Below, in pieces: positions 1-6,025 of a stretch of DNA of 6,449 nt (its first letter is position 1; the number at the start of each line of letters is the position of its first letter). The notes under the pieces were generated by a model. That model made no database searches and was not told the DNA's origin. It saw nothing but the letters and a program-made list of their open reading frames with translations. Source of the stretch: Kouleothrix aurantiaca (GTDB lineage Bacteria; Chloroflexota; Chloroflexia; Chloroflexales; Roseiflexaceae). The stretch lies in the NCBI GenBank assembly GCA_001399705.1, contig LJCR01000136.1:1-6449 (forward strand). The letters run 5' to 3'. Made by a program: the position numbers and the translations under genes.

Positions 1-442
1 CATCACGCGCGCTGAGGCGCAGATTGGCGTAGGAGGCGGAGAAGATCAGCGCGGCGGTGAGCGCCAGCACCGACAGGAAGCTGACCGCTGCGATCTGTGC
101 GCGCGTCGGGCGATAGGCCAGCGGGATTGTTGTGCTCATCCCCATGTGATCCATGCCGCCGTGCCCCGTTACCTCGTGATTGCTCTGGCCATCGCGCGGT
201 TCGGTCTGGCCACCGTCAGCCGGAGCGGTCGCCGGCTGCCTGGCAGCGGGCTCCTCGGCTACGGCGTGGTCGCGGTGCCCTGCGCCATCGCTCGTCGCCG
301 GCGCCTGCCGATCGGCAGGCGCTGGCTGCGTGTGCTGATCATGTGTGCTCTCGTGATCTGCTGCGATCCTATCCTTGTTCTGCGGATCACCTGCGCCCCT
401 CGGCTGCTGGTCGGACATGTGCTCATGATCGTGCTGGTTCAT
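1..442 (-). CDS. N-terminal part of a His-rich membrane-anchored protein, probable multicopper oxidase (partial)
   Basis: An open frame starts at ATG 442 and runs off the left edge; 147 residues are visible. Residues 1-105 are hydrophilic and low in complexity, with 11 histidines all before residue 100 (an HDHEHM cluster at 4-9, H30/34/37, H56/59, and GHGGMDHMGM at 93-102), as in metal-binding tails. Residues 115-137 form one hydrophobic segment, followed by YANLRLSARD at the break. A charged N-terminus before a single helix suggests the His-rich tail is cytoplasmic and the missing catalytic part is outside. Identification as a multicopper oxidase (or a related cupredoxin enzyme) rests on the sequence after the helix resembling such proteins from memory, on the DUF4396 partner, and on the copper context; no copper-binding motif is in view. 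The start is supported by a GGGAGGAG site 7 nt upstream, and only 2 nt separate it from the preceding stop codon, so translation is probably coupled. The gene is confident; the function is not. Confidence 0.7.
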   Translation of the reverse strand, partial: MNQHDHEHMSDQQPRGAGDPQNKDRIAADHESTHDQHTQPAPADRQAPATSDGAGHRDHAVAEEPAARQPATAPADGGQTEPRDGQSNHEVTGHGGMDHMGMSTTIPLAYRPTRAQIAAVSFLSVLALTAALIFSASYANLRLSARD

Positions 443-444
443 CG

Positions 445-1242
445 TTATGCTCCTCCCATGCTGTGGCCGGCGTGAGGGGTGGCACCGGGCGTGGGGGCCA
501 GGCCGAGTCGGACACGCTCGGCGTCCAGGCTATGTCCGCCCTTCCCCAGCGCGCGAACGGTGCCCATGCCGTGCTTGAGGCCCTTGTTCACCAGCCAGAG
601 ATTGACCGGATAGCAGGTCAACAGACCGACGCCAACCGCTGCGGACATCGCGCCCCAGAAGACCAGCTCGCTCGGCTCCATCGCGCGCATGTCGCGGCCC
701 ATCATCAACACCACCATGGTCGGGAACATGCCAGCCATCATACAGTTCATCGAGACCCACTCGGGCAGCAGCGAGTGCCTGAGCGCCGCCAGGTACGAGC
801 CACCCATCATATCCTTCATGAACAGCGCCTGGAAGATCAGCAGGCCGAAGGCGAAGCCGGCGACGTACTCGACGATCAGGTCGATCCACATCGGCAGGCC
901 CAGCGCCGCCGTAATCGTCGCGGCGACGATAATCCCGGTCGCATCACCGGCGACGCAGTGAATAGCCGAGCCGAGCCCCTGCTTCCAGAGCGGCTTGATG
1001 AATTCCTCGTGCGTGCCTGGCGCCGGCTCCTTACACGACAGGACATAGAGCACGAGGCTGATCGGGCCGAGGTAGAGCGTTACGAGCACCCAGCCCCATT
1101 TCATCACCGTCATCTCGGGATTGTTGGTGAAGGCATCCCAGGCCACGTAGACCACTGACCCGGCAGTCAGTGCAAACCAACCGAGCAGGATGACGTCGAT
1201 CCATGCAAGTGGTCCCAGCAGAGGTAGGGTTATATTTGTCAC
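445..1242 (-). CDS. DUF4396 family multi-pass membrane protein
   Basis: A polytopic inner-membrane protein of about 265 residues, recognised as DUF4396. No biochemical function is established for the family as far as I know. Numbered from GTG 1248, hydrophobic stretches lie near 15-37, 49-70, 122-142, 164-184 and 194-219, with a weaker one near 100-118. Likely metal-relevant residues are C72 (SCKEP), H97-C98 and D102 in AIHCVAGDATGI, a Met/Asp turn MKDMMGG (144-150), and the Met/Cys-rich SMNCMMAGM (166-174). The C-terminus ends with HAGHSMGG. The reading frame also allows GTG 1248, but the AAAGGA site would then be only 1 nt from the start. GTG 1242 (two codons later) leaves 7 nt and is preferred. 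The gene overlaps the ribosome binding site of the next gene, so the two probably act together, and a role in copper passage or oxidase assembly is inference. No convincing promoter was found upstream. Confidence 0.85.
   Translation of the reverse strand: MTNITLPLLGPLAWIDVILLGWFALTAGSVVYVAWDAFTNNPEMTVMKWGWVLVTLYLGPISLVLYVLSCKEPAPGTHEEFIKPLWKQGLGSAIHCVAGDATGIIVAATITAALGLPMWIDLIVEYVAGFAFGLLIFQALFMKDMMGGSYLAALRHSLLPEWVSMNCMMAGMFPTMVVLMMGRDMRAMEPSELVFWGAMSAAVGVGLLTCYPVNLWLVNKGLKHGMGTVRALGKGGHSLDAERVRLGLAPTPGATPHAGHSMGGA
450..457 (-). promoter_or_regulatory. Ribosome binding site inside the end of the DUF4396 gene
   Basis: GGGAGGAG on the minus strand lies 7 nt before ATG 442. It sits inside the last codons of the DUF4396 gene, whose TAA stop is at 447-445. 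This fixes the start of the downstream gene and points to translational coupling of the pair. Confidence 0.75.
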
Positions 1243-1272
1243 AGGCACGTCCTTTCGTCGTTCAGCGACAGC

Positions 1273-1293
1273 TCGCTCTCATGCCGAGAGCGA
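1273..1293. repeat. Perfect 8-bp inverted repeat before the DUF4396 gene
   Basis: TCGCTCTC and GAGAGCGA are separated by 5 nt, about 30 bp upstream of the DUF4396 start. It could be an operator for a dimeric regulator or a hairpin in the mRNA leader. It is not followed by a T-run on either strand, so it is not an intrinsic terminator. It does not resemble the G/C-tract CsoR-type sites elsewhere in the window. Confidence 0.55.
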
Positions 1294-1417
1294 TACACCT
1301 CATCCCCGCATATCCTATTCCCACAAGTCTGCATTTGGCGCCATACTGGCACACGTGCCGGAAGCCGCAGGGCCTGGAGGTTGGTGACTGCGGCGGGATC
1401 GATGAGATGGAGCGCCT

Positions 1418-1435
1418 GGCAAGCTATGGCTTGCC
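1418..1435. repeat. Perfect 7-bp inverted repeat (short hairpin)
   Basis: GGCAAGC and GCTTGCC flank a 4-nt loop in the middle of the gene-free stretch. It could be a stable RNA hairpin on either strand. There is no U-tract, so a terminator is not supported; its role is unknown. Confidence 0.45.
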
Positions 1436-1646
1436 TTGAGCGAGGGAGGATGAAGACCGGCGCGACGGGTCACGCGGCTGGGCGCGCTTTCCGGATAAGG
1501 AGGGAGTGTTGTGACGGCTGTTGGGCAACGAGGTCTATGGGCAGAAATGGTCGCCGAACCTTTTACATCAGCAGTTTGTGCATCCGCCACAAGCCTGCTC
1601 ACACTCACGCGGTGTTATGCACGAAGCCCGCCGCTCGTAGCGCTGC

Positions 1647-1685
1647 CCGCGAGGAGCAGAATCCCGCAACCTCCTCCTCTCGCGG
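1647..1685. repeat. Imperfect inverted repeat downstream of the ferredoxin-YHS gene
   Basis: CCGCGAGGAG (1647-1656) pairs with CTC plus CTCGCGG (1674-1685) with a 2-nt bulge and a 17-nt loop. It begins about 30 bp after the stop codon of the ferredoxin-YHS gene. The position suits an mRNA-stabilising or rho-linked 3' structure, but the sequence after it (GCAGCGC on the minus strand) has no T-run, so intrinsic termination is unlikely. Confidence 0.35.
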
Positions 1686-1714
1686 TCTGATGATGGCTGT
1701 ATAAGATAGCAGAA

Positions 1715-2401
1715 CTACCCGGCTTTCAGATCTATACCGCAGGCCTCGCCCAGGCCAACCTCTTCAAGATACTCCTGCGGGTTGCGCTCGAACGATTTCT
1801 TACAGCCAGGCGAGCAGAAGTAAAATGTGCGCCCGCCATATTCCGATGTCCACCGTGCGGTCGCCGGATCGACATCCATCAGGCAGACCGGGTCGAGCCG
1901 CTCCAGCCCATCGTCATCCTCCTCCACAGCCGCACCGATCGTTAGCGTGTCGCCGCTTGGGGCTGGCAGGTAGCGGGCATAGACGTGATCTGCCAGATTC
2001 TCAGGCGGTGGAAGGGCATGCCCGGCCTCCAGCATCGATTCGATGTAGTCATAGATCAGAGGGACATACTGGTCGCCGTTCAGATCCTTGAACCAGATTG
2101 ACTGGCCGAAGATCTGCAGCAAGGCATTGTTCCCAACCGCACACGGGCCGAGGCAGCCGGTAAAGCTGAGGTGTACTTTGTTGCGAATCTTGCGCCGCTC
2201 CCACTCCTCGCTGTAGAGCGCGGTGTTGACTGGCGCCCGCCCCTTCTCGGTCCAGCCACAGCAGCAGTTGCCGTGCGCCTTCGAACAGACGAGCAGCGTG
2301 CCGTGCACCTGAACAATGCGGAAGTCTTCGTCGCGGGCGCGCACCTTGATTGTCTTGATCGGCGTCCTGGCCACGCGCGTCTTTGTATCAGCAGATGTCA
2401 C
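1715..2401 (-). CDS. Thioredoxin-fold [2Fe-2S] ferredoxin fused to a YHS metal-binding domain
   Basis: Two domains can be read, numbered from the longest frame (TTG 2434, 239 residues). Residues 43-135 resemble thioredoxin-like [2Fe-2S] ferredoxins: C50, a CCC run at 57-59, and C94-x3-C98 (FTGCLGPC) supply the cluster ligands, most simply C50, C59, C94 and C98. IWFKDL at 113-118 matches the usual aromatic motif after the second pair. After an acidic linker (EEDDD, 171-175), residues 180-223 form a YHS domain: DPVCLMDV with C184, then YFCSPGC with C207 and C211. Most YHS domains have DPVCGM; here Gly is Leu. C232 lies in the short tail. No signal peptide is seen, so it is probably cytoplasmic. 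The start is placed at GTG 2401 because GAGG lies 5 nt before it; TTG 2434 and ATG 2431 lack a good site. It follows copA by about 180 bp. Role unknown; redox or metal handling is inferred. Domain calls are firm, function is not. Confidence 0.85.
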   Translation of the reverse strand: MTSADTKTRVARTPIKTIKVRARDEDFRIVQVHGTLLVCSKAHGNCCCGWTEKGRAPVNTALYSEEWERRKIRNKVHLSFTGCLGPCAVGNNALLQIFGQSIWFKDLNGDQYVPLIYDYIESMLEAGHALPPPENLADHVYARYLPAPSGDTLTIGAAVEEDDDGLERLDPVCLMDVDPATARWTSEYGGRTFYFCSPGCKKSFERNPQEYLEEVGLGEACGIDLKAG

Positions 2402-2581
2402 ACGATCCTCACTTCTAATGGTACCAAACATCAATGCGTCAGCAATCGCTCCAGCGCCGGCGTAGAATCATCCTGATTCACCATGGAGAGAACCTGACAG
2501 CAACCGGTGGAGGCTCCGCACGATCGCTGCCTGGTCTCTTGCAGTTAAGGAACATAAGCCATTCAGGAGAACACCATCGTT

Positions 2582-5161
2582 CTACGCCTCAATCTGCACG
2601 CCGCGCAGTCGCAGCGAATTTGTCACCACGAAGACGGACGAGAACGCCATAGCGGCCGCCGCGATGATTGGGCTGAGCTGGAGGCCAAAGAATGGGTAGA
2701 GCACGCCAGCGGCGAGAGGGATGCCGATCACGTTGTAGATGAAGGCCCAGAACAGGTTCCACTTGATCGTCGTGAGTGTCCGCTTGCTGAGCGTGATTGC
2801 CTGTGGAACGCTGCGCAGGTCGCCGCGCATCAGGGTGACATCGGCGGCCTCCATGGCGACGTCGGTGCCGGTGCCGATGGCAATGCCAACATCGGCCTGG
2901 GCCAGCGCTGGGGCGTCGTTGATGCCGTCGCCGACCATCGCCACCACGCGGCCCTCCTGCTGGAGCCGCTTGACCTCGTTGACCTTCTGTTCTGGCAGCA
3001 CCTCGGCCAGCACCCGGTCGATGCCGACCTGCCGCGCAATCGCCTCGGCCGTGCGCGCATTGTCGCCGGTCAGCATCGCGACCTGGATGCCCAGGCGGTG
3101 CAGCTCAGCCACCGCCGCACCTGAGGTCGACTTGACCGTATCGGCCACGGCGATGATGCCCAGCGCTGCGCCGTCTGCGGCCACGATCATTGCCGTCTTG
3201 CCCTCACGCTGCAGCCGCTCGATGTCCGCATCGACGCTGCTGAGGTCAATGCTCCACTCGCGCATCAGCACTCTGTTGCCCAGCAGCACCGCGTGGCCGT
3301 CCACCACTGCCGTGATGCCCTGCCCAGCAATAGCCTGGAACTGCTCCGGCTTCGCCAGATTGAGGCCACGAGAGTGCGCCGCGCCCACGATCGCCTCGCC
3401 CAGCGGGTGCTCGCTCCCGCGCTCGGCACTGGCCGCCAGCCGCAGCAACTGATCAGAATCTGCAGCACCGTGTGCGCCGGTGGCATTGCCATGGTCCGGG
3501 CCATCGCCATTCACGCCAGCTGCCACCGGCGCCATCGCCGCATGTGCAACGACGAGATCCGTGACTACCGGCTTGCCCGCAGTGATGGTGCCAGTCTTGT
3601 CCAGCACCACCGTCTGGATAGCATTCGCCCGCTCCAGGCTCTCGGCGTTCTTGATCAGAATCCCATGCTCGGCGCCAGTGCCTGTGCCGACCATGATCGC
3701 GGTCGGCGTGGCCAGGCCCAGCGCGCACGGGCAGGCGATCACCAGCACCGCCACCGCGAAGATCATGGCCTGCGTGAAGCCGACCCCCCCGAGGACGTAC
3801 CAGGCTATGAATGTCAGCAGCGCGATGGCGATCACGATCGGCACGAACACCGCCGCGACCTGATCGACCAGGCGCTGCACCGACGCGCGGCTGCCCTGCG
3901 CCTGCTGCACCAGCCGGATGATCTGCGCCAGCGCGGTCTCTTTGCCCACTCGCGTGGCGCGGAACTGGAAGCTGCCACTCTTATTCACAGTCGCACCGAT
4001 CACCGTGTCGCCCTCACCCTTTTCGACCGGCAGGCTCTCACCAGTGACCATACTCTCGTCGAGGCTTGAGCGGCCGCTGACGATCACACCGTCGACCGGC
4101 ACCTTCTCACCTGGCCGCACGATCACAATCTCGCCCTTGCGCACCTCCGCGACGGGCACATCCTGCTCGACGCCACCACGCAGCACGCGCGCGGTCTTCG
4201 CCTGCAGGCCCATCAACGCCCGAATCGCCGTACTGGTCTGGCTCTTGGCGCGGGCCTCCAGGAACTTGCCAACAAGGATCAGCGTGATGATCAAGGCCGC
4301 CGTCTCGAAGTAGACGTGCCCAGACAACCCGAGGAATAACACCGCGACGCTGTAGACATACGCCGCCGACGAGCCGAGAGCGATCAGGGTGTCCATGTTG
4401 GCGGTCTTATTCTTGAGCGCTTTCCAGGCATGGACATAGAAGTCCCAGCCGCTGTAGAACTGCACCGGCGTGGCCAGGAGTAGGAACAGCCAGTTCAGCA
4501 GGTCGGCGCGGGCCGGGTAGTGCATCAGCATTGGGCCACCTTCGTGGCCCATCAGCGCTTCGTTAGCCGCCCAGAACGGCGTGAGCCACGGTTGGATCAG
4601 GCCGAAGTCGCGCGCCATCGAGAGCAGGAAAAGCGGCAGGCCGAGCGCCACGCCGACGAGCAGCTTGCGGCGCTTATCAGCCAGCTCACGCGCCCGCGCG
4701 GTCGCTTCGGCATCCTCCATCACCCCCGCATCCGTGGCAGTTGTCTCGATCACACCGTAGCCGGCGCGCTCTACGGCAGCCTTCAGCTCGCCCCAGCCAG
4801 TCGCGGACGGTATATAGGTCACTGCGGCCTGCTCACTCGCCAGGTTGACGCTGGCGTCGAGCACGCCCGGCACCCGTCGGAGTGCCTTCTCAACCCGGTT
4901 GACGCACGACGCGCAGGTCATGCCGGTGATCGGAATTTCAAGCTGATCGGTGACGATACCGTAGCCGGCGTTTTCAACCGCGGCCTGTAATTGGGCCGGC
5001 GCGACCTGGGCCGGGTCGTAGCTGACCGCGGCCTGCTCGGTCGCCAGATTGACGCTGGCATCCTGCACCCCGGGGACCTTTTTCAAGGCCTTCGCGACCC
5101 GGTTGACGCAGGAGGCGCAGGTCATGCCGGTGATCGGAAGTTCAATCTGTTGCTCTGCCAT
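2582..5161 (-). CDS. copA: Copper-exporting P1B-1 ATPase CopA, two N-terminal HMA domains
   Basis: Pumps Cu(I) out of the cytoplasm using ATP. The 859 residues are complete and somewhat long for the family. Two HMA domains come first: GMTCASC with C15/C18 (about 6-70) and again with C83/C86 (about 74-138). Then come eight predicted helices, the actuator TGES (373-376), the membrane copper motif CPC (477-479), phosphorylated D521 in DKTGT, SEHP (H585) in the nucleotide domain, TGDN (698-701), and GDGIND (744-749). The late-helix Cu(I) signatures YN (809-810) and MxxSS (838-842) are present, which supports Cu(I)/Ag(I) over Zn or Co. The loop between the first helices (about 183-220) is long and carries [11 protein letters not shown]. 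An Ala/Gly/His-rich insert sits at about 540-568 after the phosphorylation site. ATG 5161 has AAGG 6 nt upstream. It has its own promoter with a CsoR-type site and probably receives copper from CopZ. Confidence 0.97.
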   Translation of the reverse strand: MAEQQIELPITGMTCASCVNRVAKALKKVPGVQDASVNLATEQAAVSYDPAQVAPAQLQAAVENAGYGIVTDQLEIPITGMTCASCVNRVEKALRRVPGVLDASVNLASEQAAVTYIPSATGWGELKAAVERAGYGVIETTATDAGVMEDAEATARARELADKRRKLLVGVALGLPLFLLSMARDFGLIQPWLTPFWAANEALMGHEGGPMLMHYPARADLLNWLFLLLATPVQFYSGWDFYVHAWKALKNKTANMDTLIALGSSAAYVYSVAVLFLGLSGHVYFETAALIITLILVGKFLEARAKSQTSTAIRALMGLQAKTARVLRGGVEQDVPVAEVRKGEIVIVRPGEKVPVDGVIVSGRSSLDESMVTGESLPVEKGEGDTVIGATVNKSGSFQFRATRVGKETALAQIIRLVQQAQGSRASVQRLVDQVAAVFVPIVIAIALLTFIAWYVLGGVGFTQAMIFAVAVLVIACPCALGLATPTAIMVGTGTGAEHGILIKNAESLERANAIQTVVLDKTGTITAGKPVVTDLVVAHAAMAPVAAGVNGDGPDHGNATGAHGAADSDQLLRLAASAERGSEHPLGEAIVGAAHSRGLNLAKPEQFQAIAGQGITAVVDGHAVLLGNRVLMREWSIDLSSVDADIERLQREGKTAMIVAADGAALGIIAVADTVKSTSGAAVAELHRLGIQVAMLTGDNARTAEAIARQVGIDRVLAEVLPEQKVNEVKRLQQEGRVVAMVGDGINDAPALAQADVGIAIGTGTDVAMEAADVTLMRGDLRSVPQAITLSKRTLTTIKWNLFWAFIYNVIGIPLAAGVLYPFFGLQLSPIIAAAAMAFSSVFVVTNSLRLRGVQIEA
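4814..5134 (-). repeat. Tandem duplication of the HMA domain within copA
   Basis: Codons 10-48 (5134-5018) and 78-116 (4930-4814) repeat with a 204-bp period. The first 20 bases of each copy are identical, and the proteins share [22 protein letters not shown] and EQAAV. The linker has about the same length in both. This fits an internal duplication within this gene lineage, or later gene conversion between the copies. Confidence 0.75.
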
Positions 5162-5178
5162 AGGACACCTTCGTATCT

Positions 5179-5209
5179 TTTACCCTTCCCTTGTGAGGGG
5201 ATGAGCATA
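5179..5209. promoter_or_regulatory. Probable CsoR operator at the copA promoter
   Basis: A C-tract half (TTTACCCTTCCC, 5179-5190) and a G-tract half (GGGGATGAGCATA, 5197-5209) are separated by 6 nt. The halves match those before csoR at 9 of 12 and 11 of 13 positions; the spacing is 3 nt longer here and the dyad is less perfect. The site overlaps the copA -10 and start region, so bound repressor would block initiation. CsoR sites of this G/C-tract form are known from the family; its use here is inferred. Confidence 0.6.
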
Positions 5210-5232
5210 ATCATATCAGCCCGGTCCGTCAA
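5204..5232 (-). promoter_or_regulatory. copA promoter, sigma70 type
   Basis: TTGACG (-35, 5232-5227) and TATGCT (-10, 5209-5204) are separated by exactly 17 nt. Transcription should begin near 5197, giving a leader of about 36 nt before the copA ATG at 5161. It lies directly against the CsoR-type site, as the csoR promoter does. Confidence 0.65.
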
Positions 5233-5295
5233 AGTCGCCAAAATCATCGAGCATGGAAGGCAAGATGTGCGTGAAGGCGAACGCAGGTGTGCCAT

Positions 5296-5324
5296 TTGAC
5301 ACACAGACCAGGTGCTGGTGTATA
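5296..5324 (+). promoter_or_regulatory. Possible plus-strand promoter facing copZ
   Basis: TTGACA (5296-5301) and TGTATA (5319-5324) are separated by 17 nt on the plus strand, opposite to every gene here. A transcript would start near 5331, inside the left arm of the inverted repeat at 5326-5375, and run antisense into copZ. The -35 is a perfect consensus and the -10 is fair; chance occurrence cannot be excluded. Confidence 0.3.
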
Positions 5325-5325
5325 T

Positions 5326-5375
5326 CGATGGACGACACATGGAGCGTGTACGAGACGGATGTCCGCCGTCCATCG
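5326..5375. repeat. Long inverted repeat between copZ and copA
   Basis: Perfect 9-bp arms CGATGGACG (5326-5334) and CGTCCATCG (5367-5375) enclose 32 nt that can form smaller stems (ACAC/GTGT, and GACGG/CCGTC or CGGA/TCCG as alternatives). It begins 13 bp after the copZ stop codon in transcription order. There is no T-run after it on the minus strand, so it is not a standard terminator. It could stabilise the csoR-copZ mRNA 3' end or form the 5' end of a plus-strand RNA. Confidence 0.5.
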
Positions 5376-5388
5376 GTTGTGCCTCGCG

Positions 5389-5604
5389 CTAATTAAGGGG
5401 CTCGACCTCGTCGTACCCGGCCTCGTTGATCGCGGCGATAATGGCGTCGGTCGTGACCTGCTCGCCGTGCTCGACCGTGACCGTCTTGGTGTCCAGCGCA
5501 ACCTGGACGCGCGCCACGCCGGGCAGCGCCGAGACTTCCTGCGTGATGGCGTTGACGCAGTGCTGGCACGATACGTCTGGTACCTGGAAACGTTCGGTTG
5601 TCAC
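5389..5604 (-). CDS. copZ: CopZ-type copper chaperone (single HMA domain)
   Basis: A 71-residue cytoplasmic protein that is a single heavy-metal-associated domain. Its VPDVSCQHC motif places the Cu(I)-binding cysteines at C13 and C16. The rest (ALPGVARVQVALDTKTVTV, then AIIAAINEAGY) follows the usual beta-alpha-beta-beta-alpha-beta pattern. CopZ proteins carry Cu(I) to the HMA domains of CopA and to CsoR. The frame is open further to TTG 5631, but that start has no ribosome binding site. GTG 5604 has AAAGGAG 6 nt upstream and gives the normal family length, so it is chosen. The gene follows csoR by 51 bp. A possible promoter of its own overlaps the csoR stop codon, so expression may combine csoR read-through and separate initiation. 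Confidence 0.93.
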   Translation of the reverse strand: MTTERFQVPDVSCQHCVNAITQEVSALPGVARVQVALDTKTVTVEHGEQVTTDAIIAAINEAGYDEVEPLN

Positions 5605-5610
5605 AGTGAT

Positions 5611-5617
5611 CTCCTTT
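5611..5617 (-). promoter_or_regulatory. Ribosome binding site that sets the copZ start
   Basis: AAAGGAG on the minus strand is 6 nt before GTG 5604. It is the reason for rejecting the longer frame from TTG 5631, within which it would be codons 5-7. Confidence 0.8.
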
Positions 5618-5630
5618 TGTGCTGATGCCA

Positions 5631-5658
5631 ATTACAATGGATGCATGTGCGGTGTCTA
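5631..5658 (-). promoter_or_regulatory. Possible separate copZ promoter
   Basis: TAGACA (5658-5653) and TGTAAT (5636-5631) each differ from consensus at one position, with a 16-nt spacer. The -35 overlaps the csoR TAG stop codon. Transcription would start near 5624, about 20 nt before the copZ GTG. No G/C-tract CsoR-type site lies nearby, so this promoter, if real, would be less copper-dependent. Confidence 0.4.
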
Positions 5659-5931
5659 TAAATTGCTGGTGGTCTCAAAGACCTGGAGCAATTCTGACAC
5701 CACGCGCTCGCGCTCCTGCGGATCCTCACCGCGGATGGCCGTCGTCACACAACCGTTGAGATGTCCGGCCAGGATCAGGCTGTTGAACTTGTCCAGCGCG
5801 CGCTGGATCGCCTGGGTCTGCTTGATTATGTCAACACAGTAGGCATCATCTTCGACCATCCGCTGGACCCCACGCACATGGCCTTCGATGGTCTTGAGCC
5901 GGTTCAACAGCTGGTGTTTGTCAGTGTTCAT
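5656..5931 (-). CDS. csoR: CsoR family copper-sensing transcriptional repressor
   Basis: A 91-residue all-helical DNA-binding repressor of the CsoR/RcnR/FrmR family (DUF156). The N-terminal LLNRLKTIEGHVRGVQRM (8-25) is the family hallmark. C32, H57 and C61 match the Cu(I) ligand spacing of M. tuberculosis CsoR (C36, H61, C65: 25 then 4 residues), which favours copper sensing over nickel or formaldehyde. Family members bind as tetramers and leave the DNA when Cu(I) is bound. The start is ATG 5931, with AAGGA about 11 nt upstream. It heads the csoR-copZ unit behind a strong promoter with a G/C-tract inverted repeat, so autoregulation is likely, and a matching site lies before copA. The length and all key residues are normal. 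Confidence 0.95.
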   Translation of the reverse strand: MNTDKHQLLNRLKTIEGHVRGVQRMVEDDAYCVDIIKQTQAIQRALDKFNSLILAGHLNGCVTTAIRGEDPQERERVVSELLQVFETTSNL

Positions 5932-5958
5932 CTGCGCGTGTCCTTATATCTAGATGTA

Positions 5959-5986
5959 TTATCCCCTCCCAGGGGGGATGGGTATA
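5959..5986. promoter_or_regulatory. Probable CsoR operator at the csoR promoter
   Basis: ATCCCC (5961-5966) and GGGGAT (5974-5979) form a perfect inverted repeat with a 7-nt centre, within flanking TTA and GGGTATA. The C-tract/G-tract form is typical of CsoR operators. It lies just downstream of the -10 and covers the predicted start of transcription near 5979, suited to repression of csoR by its own product. Assignment to CsoR is inference from form and position. Confidence 0.7.
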
Positions 5987-6014
5987 TTGTAGTCATGAGC
6001 AGCGCACGTGTCAA
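5986..6014 (-). promoter_or_regulatory. csoR-copZ promoter, sigma70 type
   Basis: TTGACA (-35, 6014-6009, perfect consensus) and TACAAT (-10, 5991-5986) are separated by 17 nt. The leader to the csoR ATG would be about 48 nt. The -35 begins 11 bp after the stop codon of the upstream reductase gene, so csoR-copZ forms its own unit. Confidence 0.75.
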
Positions 6015-6025
6015 GTGCTACTTGC

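Larger units (their letters stand above)
1249..1714. other. Intergenic stretch of about 470 bp without a recognisable gene
   Basis: The short open frames here (for example minus 1315-1608 and plus 1381-1704) translate to Pro/Arg/Ser-rich sequence with no recognisable domain and look like by-products of high GC. The stretch holds several inverted repeats: 1273-1293 (8-bp arms), 1348-1359 (GGCAC/GTGCC, 2-nt loop), 1418-1435 (7-bp arms, 4-nt loop) and 1647-1685 (10-bp arms with a bulge). None has a following T-run. The promoter for the DUF4396/oxidase pair should lie here, but no good -35/-10 pair was found on the minus strand. It is a natural break between two transcription units. Confidence 0.6.

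Noticed and set aside
97..1158. A 353-codon plus-strand open frame
   Set aside because: Its product is Arg/His/Ala-rich without a recognisable domain, and it lies opposite the clearly coding DUF4396 gene and the His-rich gene. It is a by-product of GC-rich coding sequence.
1299..1307. A half-site resembling the CsoR-type motif upstream of DUF4396
   Set aside because: Only CTCATCCCC matches one half of the copA site; no matching C/G-tract partner or adjacent promoter is present.
1315..1608. A minus-strand 97-codon frame in the gene-free stretch
   Set aside because: The product is Pro/Ser/Arg-rich with no domain, no good ribosome binding site was seen, and it resembles noncoding high-GC sequence.
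2465..2479. A hairpin GAATCA-TCC-TGATTC between copA and the ferredoxin-YHS gene as a terminator
   Set aside because: The stem is only 6 bp and AT-containing, and it has no T-run on either side. A similar 5-bp stem right after the copA stop (2568-2583) fails for the same reason.
3293..4069. A 258-codon plus-strand open frame within copA
   Set aside because: It is fully antisense to copA, its composition is unlike a protein family, and copA has all catalytic motifs intact there.
5605..5631. An extended copZ N-terminus from TTG 5631
   Set aside because: There is no ribosome binding site before the TTG, and the strong AAAGGAG site would fall inside the coding region. GTG 5604 gives the normal family length.
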